From assembly GCA_023957755.1 (NCBI GenBank), contig JAMLGT010000007.1:62001-126000 (forward strand): a stretch of 64,000 nt of DNA. The letters are read 5' to 3'. The notes beneath the pieces are model-generated. The model made no database searches. It saw only the letters and a program-made list of their open reading frames with translations, and was not told the origin of the DNA. The position numbers and the translations under genes were made by a program. Positions 56,804 through 64,000 of this stretch are shown here, piece after piece (the first letter of the stretch is position 1; each line of letters starts with the position of its first letter). The stretch comes from Chitinophagaceae bacterium. Its GTDB lineage: Bacteria > Bacteroidota > Bacteroidia > Chitinophagales > Chitinophagaceae.

Positions 56804-57958
56804 ATGGAAAGCCTGGCTGAAAAAATAAAAGAACTCTTCATCAAAAAATTTAAGAATACGCCCTCAGTGTATTTCTCGCCCGGAAGAATTAATCTGATAG
56901 GAGAGCATATTGACTATAACGATGGTTTTGTGATGCCTTGTGCGATTAATAAGGGTATGTATTTTGCCATCGCTGAAAATGGAACAGACACAATCCACTT
57001 CTACTCGAGAGATTACGACGAAAAGTATGAAACTCCTCTCAACAAAATTGGCGCTGATGAAGGTTGGAAGAATTATGTACTGGGCGTAGTTGATGAATTT
57101 CAAAAAGCAGGAAAAGAAATCAAAGGGTTTGATTGTGTATTCGGCGCTAACCTCCCATCTGGTGCAGGCCTATCTTCGTCTGCTGCGCTGGAAGGCGGAC
57201 TGGCATTTGGCCTGAATGAAACCTTTAATTTAGGATACACCAGAAAAGAACTGGCGTTCCTCTGCCAGCGGGCTGAACATGGCTTCCCCGGTGTGAAATG
57301 CGGCATTATGGATCAGTATGCTAATATGATGGGCGAGGAAAATCATGCCATCTACCTGGACTGTATGAGTTTTGAAGGAGTACCTATCCCCCTCGAGCTG
57401 GGTGATTATAGTATAGTGCTGATTAACTCCCGCGTACACCATGCCCTGGCCTCATCTGCCTACAACACCCGCCGAAACGAAAGCGAAACCGGATTGCAGA
57501 TTATCCGGAAAAATTCAAACTACAAATCATACCGCGATATCAAATCGGCAGCCTCTTTAAAAAAGTTTGAGATTGAAATGGGGACTTATGTATTTAAAAG
57601 AGCCACCTTCATCGTAGAAGAAATTCAGCGCACTATCCTGGCCTCCAAACTCCTCAAACAAAAAAAGATTAAAGCATTTGGAGAGCTGATGTTTCAGTCG
57701 CACGAAGGGCAAAGCAACCTGTACAAGGTAAGTTGTGCCGAACTTGACTTTCTGGTAAAAATTGCAAAAAGCAATCCCGACGTAGTAGGTGCGCGCATGA
57801 TGGGCGGTGGCTTTGGAGGCTGCACCATCAACCTGGTGAAGAGCTCCGGAATAGCAGCTTTCATCGAGAATTCTCTTACGGAATACAAAAAGGAGTTTCA
57901 GATATCGGCAGAACCCTTACGCGTGACCGTCAGTAACGGTACGATGCGGCTTGGCTAG
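56804..57958 (+). CDS. galK: Galactokinase
   Basis: 384 residues, GHMP kinase. The galactokinase signature GRINLIGEHIDYNDGF lies at 27-42, the phosphate-binding loop LPSGAGLSSSAALE at 117-130, and the third GHMP motif GARMMGGGFGGCTI near the C-terminus. It phosphorylates galactose at C1. With galM upstream it starts the Leloir pathway; galT and galE are not in view. Confidence 0.95.
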   Translation: MESLAEKIKELFIKKFKNTPSVYFSPGRINLIGEHIDYNDGFVMPCAINKGMYFAIAENGTDTIHFYSRDYDEKYETPLNKIGADEGWKNYVLGVVDEFQKAGKEIKGFDCVFGANLPSGAGLSSSAALEGGLAFGLNETFNLGYTRKELAFLCQRAEHGFPGVKCGIMDQYANMMGEENHAIYLDCMSFEGVPIPLELGDYSIVLINSRVHHALASSAYNTRRNESETGLQIIRKNSNYKSYRDIKSAASLKKFEIEMGTYVFKRATFIVEEIQRTILASKLLKQKKIKAFGELMFQSHEGQSNLYKVSCAELDFLVKIAKSNPDVVGARMMGGGFGGCTINLVKSSGIAAFIENSLTEYKKEFQISAEPLRVTVSNGTMRLG

Positions 57959-58089
57959 TCTGCCTATTTCTCAGTCTTTGCCACTCATAATTATTCCTTA
58001 AAGGAGTAACGATTTTTTTTAGTCTTTCCTGAAAGATGTTATAAATTCGACTGCTCTTTCTCTATCCAAACACATTTTACACCACCTCT

Positions 58090-59301
58090 ATGCTTAGCGA
58101 AATCCAAACCAAACAGAGATTCTACTCACTCGACGTCTTTCGGGGCGCTACGGTAGCATTAATGATCATGGTAAATAATCCGGGCACCTGGTCTCACATA
58201 TACGCTCCACTGGAACATGCAGAGTGGCATGGCGTTACCCCTACCGATCTGGTATTCCCATTCTTCCTCTTTGCGGTGGGGAATGCCTTTGCTTTCGTAA
58301 TGCCACGGTTGCAACAGGCAGGTGCAGGTGCTTTCTGGAAAAAGGTTATAAAAAGGACTTTACTCATTTTTCTGATTGGACTTTTCCTAAACTGGATACC
58401 CTTCGTAAAGTGGGATGGCAACCAGCTCGTATTTAAAGCCTGGAGTTATCTTGGAGATGATGGCGAACTTCGCGGTATCCGAATCATGGGTGTGTTGCAA
58501 AGAATTGCAGTGGCCTATTTCTTCGCAGCAGTCATTATTTACTTCTTTAAGCTCCGTGGCTCCTTTATAGCCGCATGCCTGATTCTCCTATTCTACTGGT
58601 TCTTGTGTATCGCTATGAACCCTGCTGACCCATTCAGTATCTATGGATGGTTCGGCACCGATATAGACAAGTCTATTCTGGGTGCACATCACATGTATCA
58701 TGGTGAAGTCAGAGACGGGAAAGCACTGGCATTTGACCCTGAGGGGCTGATGAGTTCCTTCGCACCCGTGGCACAGGTTATCTTCGGCTATCTGTGTGGC
58801 GACTATATCGTACGAAAAGGGAAAACACCGGAAATGGTAAATGGACTTTTCGTAATGGGCGCTGTGATGATGTTTGCCGGATATGTATGGGATATGAGTT
58901 TCCCAATCAATAAAAAAATCTGGACCAGTTCCTATGTAGTGTACACCACAGGGTTAGCCACCACCATCATAGCTGTGATGATCTACCTGATAGAGTTGAA
59001 AGGACGGAAAGGGTGGCTTGCACAATTCTTTGACGTATTCGGAAAGAATCCCCTATTCATCTTCATTCTTTCTGCATTCATACCCCGCTTCACCGGACTC
59101 ATCAGGATTGCCAACGGCACGCGCGACGATGGTTCCACAATATTTACTACCCCACTTGGATGGTTCTATCAGCACATCTGTAAACCGGTTTTCCCGGAAC
59201 ACCTGAAAGCAGGGTCCCTCCTTTATGCAATTATCTGGATAATATGTATGTGGTTGATTGTGTATTGGATGGATAAGAAAAAGATTTACATTAAAGTATA
59301 A
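58090..59301 (+). CDS. HGSNAT-like membrane acyltransferase (DUF5009)
   Basis: 403 residues with about ten transmembrane helices. The opening RFYSLDVFRGATVALMIMVNN and HAEWHGVTPTDLVFPFFLFAVG match heparan-alpha-glucosaminide N-acetyltransferase-like proteins, including the histidine of the HxEWHG loop thought to carry the acetyl group. It probably transfers acetyl groups across the inner membrane onto an amino sugar. The next gene follows 11 nt later, suggesting co-transcription. Confidence 0.85.
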   Translation: MLSEIQTKQRFYSLDVFRGATVALMIMVNNPGTWSHIYAPLEHAEWHGVTPTDLVFPFFLFAVGNAFAFVMPRLQQAGAGAFWKKVIKRTLLIFLIGLFLNWIPFVKWDGNQLVFKAWSYLGDDGELRGIRIMGVLQRIAVAYFFAAVIIYFFKLRGSFIAACLILLFYWFLCIAMNPADPFSIYGWFGTDIDKSILGAHHMYHGEVRDGKALAFDPEGLMSSFAPVAQVIFGYLCGDYIVRKGKTPEMVNGLFVMGAVMMFAGYVWDMSFPINKKIWTSSYVVYTTGLATTIIAVMIYLIELKGRKGWLAQFFDVFGKNPLFIFILSAFIPRFTGLIRIANGTRDDGSTIFTTPLGWFYQHICKPVFPEHLKAGSLLYAIIWIICMWLIVYWMDKKKIYIKV

Positions 59302-59312
59302 AGGCCGGCCTA

Positions 59313-60437
59313 ATGAAAAATAATATCGCGTATTTCCTGACAGGAATCCTACTTGCTATGTTTATTAATCCGCTTACTGCGCAGCCTGTTTCGGAAAGGC
59401 TTCACAATATCATGACTGCAATCTATCCTGAACAATCACCGGGTGCCGCGCTACTCGTGATGAAAGATGGAAAAACCATTTTTAGCGAAGGCTTCGGCGT
59501 TACAGACCTCGACAGCAGATCCCGAATCACTCCGGAAACAAATTTTCGCATGGCATCGGTAAGCAAACAGTTTACAGCGATGTCTTTATTGCTACTTGCC
59601 AAGCAAGGGAAGGTGTCGCTGGACGATCCTATTAGCAAATATCTCACAGGACTACCGGCATTTACCAACGCTATCCAACTAAAACACCTGCTCTCACATA
59701 CTTCAGGTATTGCCGACTACGAATCTCTAATCCCAAAAGGCACTAAGGAGCAGGTAAGCGATGCGGATGTGCTTGATATGATCAGACATTCCGACAGCCT
59801 TTATTTCAAGCCGGGCAGTAAGTTCAGATATAGCAATACAGGATTTTGCCTCATCACCGAAATCATCAGGAGCGTGGCCGGCACATCATATCCCCAATAC
59901 ATTAGCACACACATATTCCAGCCTCTCAGGATGGGACATTCTACCATGATGAGCAAAGAGTCCACAATCACCAACAGGGCTTACGGCTATCACGATAACA
60001 ACGGTACATGGAAATTTGCTGACCAAAGCCTTACCAGTGCAACTTTGGGCGATGGTTGCGTCTATACATCCATAACCGATTATGCAAAATGGGCAAAAGC
60101 AGTGTGGGAGCACCAATTAATTCCCAAAGGCTCGCCACTTAATCCTCTTGCAGCACGACAAACCATCTCGCCAAGGATCAGCTATGGATACGGGTGGTTT
60201 ACTTCCAAAGAAAAAGATGGCAGTACGGCTGTATTTCACTCAGGCGAAAGCACCGGATTTCACAACATTGCTTATCATAACCCCTCTAAAGGGCTGCTAA
60301 TCGTCATCTTCTCAAATACGGATGATGACCGTATTTCAGAAGCATTCGACAAAGTAGCTGCAGAGATGAAAGTACAATTGGCATTCAACGAAAAGAATGT
60401 ATCGCTATTCCATTTACTAAGTAAGATATACGAGTAA
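59313..60437 (+). CDS. Serine hydrolase of the beta-lactamase (class C/DD-peptidase-like) family
   Basis: 374 residues. Signal peptide MKNNIAYFLTGILLAMFINPLTAQ. The catalytic motifs of the penicillin-binding fold are present: S82-V-S-K85, Y173-S-N175 and a late HSG (FHSGESTG) replacing KTG. That variant is usual in esterase or DD-peptidase-like members rather than true beta-lactamases. It is likely a periplasmic peptidase or esterase. It is coupled to the HGSNAT-like gene before it. Confidence 0.8.
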   Translation: MKNNIAYFLTGILLAMFINPLTAQPVSERLHNIMTAIYPEQSPGAALLVMKDGKTIFSEGFGVTDLDSRSRITPETNFRMASVSKQFTAMSLLLLAKQGKVSLDDPISKYLTGLPAFTNAIQLKHLLSHTSGIADYESLIPKGTKEQVSDADVLDMIRHSDSLYFKPGSKFRYSNTGFCLITEIIRSVAGTSYPQYISTHIFQPLRMGHSTMMSKESTITNRAYGYHDNNGTWKFADQSLTSATLGDGCVYTSITDYAKWAKAVWEHQLIPKGSPLNPLAARQTISPRISYGYGWFTSKEKDGSTAVFHSGESTGFHNIAYHNPSKGLLIVIFSNTDDDRISEAFDKVAAEMKVQLAFNEKNVSLFHLLSKIYE

Positions 60438-60470
60438 GCATTAAGGATATGCAACTGGAATCTCACTAAA

Positions 60471-62804
60471 TTACTCCTTATAAGTAAACTCTTGTAGGCT
60501 GCTCACATTGGGGATATTCAGGAATTTCCATGTAGGATGGCCAAAATCAGCAGTCCAGATTTTTCCTCTGAATTGAGGCTGCACAGGAACTCGATACACA
60601 TTTCTGAATCCTGTTGGTTGCCTTAAACACTTCGTACCATCAGGCGCAATCAGATACCCTCTTCTATTGGTGCCCTCAGGCTGGCTATCGTAAAACACGA
60701 TTTCTTCTGCTGATAAGGGCACATAGAAATACTGCTCAGGATATTGGTAGTTGTCAAAGTCTTCCTGCCCGGGATGTTTAAAAAGCACTATCCGGGGTGA
60801 CCGCATTACTACTCTGCTAAATCCAAAACGTGTACGAATAAAATAAGTGACTCCTTCTATCACCTCAAAAGAAAATGATTTAAGCCGCCATGTTCTTCCT
60901 GCAAGTTGCTCAATAGTATCGAAGTTGGCCGCACCCACTTGCTCGTCGATGAGCACGCTGTCAGCAGTAAATATTCTCAAAGGCGTATTTGACTCAGCGC
61001 CAGCCAGGAGAGATACTTTACCGGAATAAGGAGCCCTGAAAAATACATTGCACTGCACGCCTCCAAATCGCCACGACATCAGAGGCACAGGGTCTCTATA
61101 CCCGACTTTAGAAAGATCAAACGATACATCAGCAAGTTGATAAGGTTTTGGCACCGAAGCAAGATCATCAAGAAAGTTTCTTTCGATCTCAGATTCTGAC
61201 AATCGGGCTATTCCATCTCCGGATGGTACGATATTTCCTTTATCCAATGGCGGAATGTAGTGCTGCTCTACAAAAGCTGCCGTCTGCACCAGCAATAGAT
61301 GGTGAATACTGTACATGTATCTGAAAAGCCGGTCCTTGCTTAATTGTGTGCCATCTAATTCATAATACAGTTTCAGGAAGTGTATATAGGCTTTCAACTC
61401 ATTAATACGCTTCCACTCTGCGCTACCATTCTTTACAGCATTAGCCGCTCGCTGCAAATTTCTCAGACTAAACGCCACGTCTGCTGCATCCTGATAGTTC
61501 CTGCTCCACCGATCGAACATGTTTTTTACAAATGGCGCTCCTTTGCCAAAACAGTCATTCAGATACTGCGTGTATAATGAATCAAAATCTTGCGTCAAAT
61601 TCCATTGAAGCTGCCCCGCAAGCCAGAGTGCATGCCCCATAGGGCCTGCAGCATTTGTGGTTTCCAGATATACACCATCAATTTTATTTTCTTTCCAGAA
61701 TTCCAACCTGGGCTTCATGCTGTACAGATCAAACTGAGGCACATCTTTACTCCACTGGGTAATATTCCAGTAATCATAAATCCCCATGCTTCCTGTAATG
61801 GAAGCTGCCCATTTCTTAATCATTTGGTTTGGGAGATAGGCTGTCTGAAAAGCATAAGGGATGATTACAGGATATACATTCTCCCGAAGGGGAAACGAAG
61901 GCACCTTAGCATTATCAGGCCCATCGCCATACGCATACATAGTTACCACTACCCGTTTATCACGGGCATAGTCTTTCGCCACTTCATTTGCAAGCCACCA
62001 CCACTTATCTGCATGGTTCACTACTCCCGGAATTTTTGCGGGTAGCGGATCGTCTCTTTCGCCGCGCCCATCTGCCGGATCTACTCCCAATGCTACAAAA
62101 TCCCCATTGGCTTTCTGATATTTCGAATTGATCCAATCTTTATATGCCTTTACTGCATCAGCATTATCTATTTTAAGCCTGCCTGCCTTTTTCCCTGATT
62201 CACCGGCAAACCACTCAGGATGTTTATCCAGCAGGATTTTATTCTGTGAATAGAAAGCTTCACCCTGATGCCCGGTGCCTACAAAATCAGCATTGAAACG
62301 ATTCCTTCGCATCCATACTATCCACTTGTTTTTAAAATCATTCAAAGAATCATAAGCCTGTACCTGCCCAAAGTTTAATCCTCCTGTTCCAAAAAAATTT
62401 CTGTTTCTAAACGAGGGGGCTATCCATCTCCCTTCAAAATTTTCCTGGTGAAGCTTCTTAGGTTTTACAAACCAATTATCTCCCGGACCATACCATTTGA
62501 ATCCTAACTTGTCCAGATAGGTATAGATAGCATTCTCCAGTGAGTTCTTAGTGGTGTATCGTAGCAAGGTGCGATTGCCTGTTATTTCCATGTAAAATTC
62601 CTGACCCGTGCTGCTACCTGTCGGCACCTGCTCAATCACTATTGTTCCTGCTTTGTAACCCTGTAATGTATTCCTCAAATCATGAATGGCATCATTATCC
62701 TCTCCTGAATACACAATGACTGTTTTGCTTTGGCGCGACTGCGATTGGATAGAAGACCCGGCACTACACCCCATTATTAGGAACACAAAGAGGAACCACT
62801 TCAT
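60471..62804 (-). CDS. DUF4838 family lipoprotein, possible glycoside hydrolase
   Basis: 777 residues from the ATG at 62804 (MKWFLFVFLIMGCSAG, lipobox cysteine at 13); an upstream in-frame ATG at 62846 lies inside a repeat and would spoil the signal. The N-terminal part (LEnAIYTYLDKLGFKWYGPGDNW) resembles the glucosidase_N-like domain preceding DUF4838, and NAAGPMGHALWLAGQLQWN and DWINSKYQK are in the barrel region. The C-terminus is beta-rich, probably carbohydrate-binding. Such proteins are related to alpha-glucuronidases, but catalytic residues cannot be assigned by eye. Confidence 0.75.
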   Translation of the reverse strand: MKWFLFVFLIMGCSAGSSIQSQSRQSKTVIVYSGEDNDAIHDLRNTLQGYKAGTIVIEQVPTGSSTGQEFYMEITGNRTLLRYTTKNSLENAIYTYLDKLGFKWYGPGDNWFVKPKKLHQENFEGRWIAPSFRNRNFFGTGGLNFGQVQAYDSLNDFKNKWIVWMRRNRFNADFVGTGHQGEAFYSQNKILLDKHPEWFAGESGKKAGRLKIDNADAVKAYKDWINSKYQKANGDFVALGVDPADGRGERDDPLPAKIPGVVNHADKWWWLANEVAKDYARDKRVVVTMYAYGDGPDNAKVPSFPLRENVYPVIIPYAFQTAYLPNQMIKKWAASITGSMGIYDYWNITQWSKDVPQFDLYSMKPRLEFWKENKIDGVYLETTNAAGPMGHALWLAGQLQWNLTQDFDSLYTQYLNDCFGKGAPFVKNMFDRWSRNYQDAADVAFSLRNLQRAANAVKNGSAEWKRINELKAYIHFLKLYYELDGTQLSKDRLFRYMYSIHHLLLVQTAAFVEQHYIPPLDKGNIVPSGDGIARLSESEIERNFLDDLASVPKPYQLADVSFDLSKVGYRDPVPLMSWRFGGVQCNVFFRAPYSGKVSLLAGAESNTPLRIFTADSVLIDEQVGAANFDTIEQLAGRTWRLKSFSFEVIEGVTYFIRTRFGFSRVVMRSPRIVLFKHPGQEDFDNYQYPEQYFYVPLSAEEIVFYDSQPEGTNRRGYLIAPDGTKCLRQPTGFRNVYRVPVQPQFRGKIWTADFGHPTWKFLNIPNVSSLQEFTYKE

Positions 62805-62811
62805 AATTTTA

Positions 62812-62960
62812 TAATTATCGTCAGACCAAATTGGGCTTAAGTCCACCGGGCTTAGGTTCTAAATTTATTACTCTGCTCTTCAGGGTAGGGCTATGAAGGT
62901 CTCACTCAACAAAGGCTTTAGCCACATTTTGAACAATCTAACCAGGCAACGATGATAATT
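62812..62960 (-). repeat. MITE-like intergenic repeat, copy 3
   Basis: Read on the minus strand it starts AATTATCATCGTTGCCTGGTT and carries ATGTGGCTAAAGCC, TTCATAGCCCTACCCTGAAG and CCTAAGCCC, in the same order as copy 2. It reaches to within 8 bp of the DUF4838 start codon, so it probably forms part of that gene's 5' leader. Confidence 0.65.
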
Positions 62961-63035
62961 TTATTATTCAGCAATACTTCCAACATTATCACCACAGGCA
63001 TCATATCATGTCTCCATCCTGCTACACGCTGGTAA

Positions 63036-64000
63036 TTATTGCGCTTTCGGCCCGGGCGGACAGTAAGTGCGCAGATAATTCGTGTACAGGGTACCCAGAT
63101 GCTTCGAAGTGCCTGCTCCCTCTGAAATACCATGTGTCCGATTAGGATAAGGCATAAACTGGAACTGTTTATTATACTTAATCAATTCATTGAGCATCTT
63201 CTCCGCATTGTCATAATGCACATTGTCATCACCGGTGCCATGAATAAACAGGAGATTCCCCTGAAGGTTTTTGGCATAATGAATGGGCGAACCCAATACA
63301 TAATCCTCTATATTCTCCTGAGGCAAGCCCATATAGCGTTCTTCATAAATATTGTCGTAATACAAAAGATTAGTCACTGCGGCAATGGCAATCCCTGTCT
63401 TATAAATTCCAGGATACTGAAACATCAGATTCATGGTAGATGAACCACCTCCACTCCATCCCCATACTGCCACACGGTCTTTGTCGAACCAGGGTTTCTC
63501 CAATATCTTTTTTGCAGCCATCGCCTGATCACGAATATTTATACGCCCTAATTTTCTGTAAATAGATTTTCTCCATTCAGAGCCTCTAAGAGAAGGCGTC
63601 CCTCTATTATCCACAGAAATCTGAAAATAGCCCTCCAGGCTCATATCACCCTGAAACAAAAAGTTGTTCTGACTGCCATACCTGTCAACAACGGTACTCG
63701 ATGCGGGCTCCCCATAGACATAAAAAACTACAGGATATTTTTTAGTGCTGTCGAAATTGACAGGCTTCACCATCCAGGCATCCAGAGTAATGCCATCCTC
63801 GGTGGTCACTTTAAAAAATTCTATGTTGGAATGGGCATTCACTCTCGCTGTCTGATCTATACTCCTTTCGGGATTGAGTGGTGTATGCGATGGCAAAGCA
63901 ACCCACTCCCGTGCGGGCGAGGTTTTATAATTAGAAAAGCTGTGCATCGCATACTTTGCTAAGGGCGAGATGTTATAACTATGTGTACCCTGCTGTTGTG
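63036..64000 (-). CDS. S9 family dipeptidyl peptidase (DPP-IV-like), C-terminal part
   Basis: The frame is open to the edge of the window (reading YNISPLAKYAMHSFSNYKTSP at the left), so the N-terminal propeller lies outside. The catalytic domain is complete: PVVFYVYGEPASSTV, the nucleophile in VWGWSGGGSSTMNLMFQYPG, FIHGTGDDNVHYDNAEKM with the aspartate, and YPNRTHGISEG with the histidine. The order is that of peptidase S9B. Such enzymes release Xaa-Pro dipeptides in the periplasm. Confidence 0.85.
   Translation of the reverse strand, partial: QQQGTHSYNISPLAKYAMHSFSNYKTSPAREWVALPSHTPLNPERSIDQTARVNAHSNIEFFKVTTEDGITLDAWMVKPVNFDSTKKYPVVFYVYGEPASSTVVDRYGSQNNFLFQGDMSLEGYFQISVDNRGTPSLRGSEWRKSIYRKLGRINIRDQAMAAKKILEKPWFDKDRVAVWGWSGGGSSTMNLMFQYPGIYKTGIAIAAVTNLLYYDNIYEERYMGLPQENIEDYVLGSPIHYAKNLQGNLLFIHGTGDDNVHYDNAEKMLNELIKYNKQFQFMPYPNRTHGISEGAGTSKHLGTLYTNYLRTYCPPGPKAQ

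Overview
The window looks like a chromosome segment of a Bacteroidota bacterium, most probably of the Chitinophagaceae type. Supporting signs are a Reg_prop/Y_Y_Y sensor kinase, DUF885 and S9 peptidases, a fused IcmF mutase, DUF2911, DUF3098 and DUF4838 proteins, and a TAnnTTTG promoter. No rRNA, tRNA or CRISPR array was recognised. Placement below phylum is inference.

Layout. 1-4.1 kb: the end of an S41 protease, a secreted protein of unknown function, an alpha/beta hydrolase, a small membrane protein and a broken 5' copy of a DUF885 gene. 4.4-14.6 kb: a large propeller sensor kinase whose lipoprotein signal is interrupted by TGA exactly at the lipobox cysteine, the intact DUF885 lipoprotein, then a three-gene signalling operon (membrane histidine kinase, CheY-like receiver, receiver-adenylyl cyclase). 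14.7-26.3 kb: mostly minus-strand housekeeping genes (YitT, HD hydrolase, S9 peptidase, GNAT-like protein, amidase_2, IcmF), then a plus-strand amidase_3.

26.3-37.1 kb is an accessory island. It is followed by a diverged 93-nt copy of the 3' end of the amidase gene that precedes it. Most of it reads as an integron-like gene-cassette array without an integrase. Each module is bounded by a 9-bp box (GTTxxxxxx) at its 5' end and the reverse complement of the same box at its 3' end, followed by a long imperfect hairpin. Cargo: a frameshifted rifampin ADP-ribosyltransferase (Arr), a frameshifted lincosamide nucleotidyltransferase (Lnu), a toxin-antitoxin-SecB-chaperone (TAC) module on the opposite strand, an HExxH protein, a trypsin-like protease and a PanE-like reductase. 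A 164-bp, highly folded GC-rich element is inserted at the same point of two cassette sites. Remnants of IS91-, IS3- and IS1182-type transposases break up the middle of the island.

37.1-48.5 kb: an aminotransferase and leucyl-tRNA synthetase, each split by a frameshift, then ftsX, a DUF3098 gene, uppP, a 2-oxoacid:acceptor oxidoreductase, a FUSC protein and a TauE exporter. 48.5-51 kb: a decayed type I restriction locus holding a REP-associated transposase (RAYT) next to a 236-bp tandem array rich in palindromes. 51.2-64 kb: an acyltransferase, a TIGR02757 gene with an in-frame TGA, a transsulfuration enzyme, DUF2911, AcpH, a galactose pair (galM-galK), an HGSNAT-like acyltransferase, a serine beta-lactamase-like hydrolase, a DUF4838 lipoprotein and the end of a DPP-IV-like peptidase.

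A MITE-like element of about 145 bp occurs four times. The number of single-base interruptions, including one in the normally essential leuS, means some may be sequencing errors rather than true pseudogenes.
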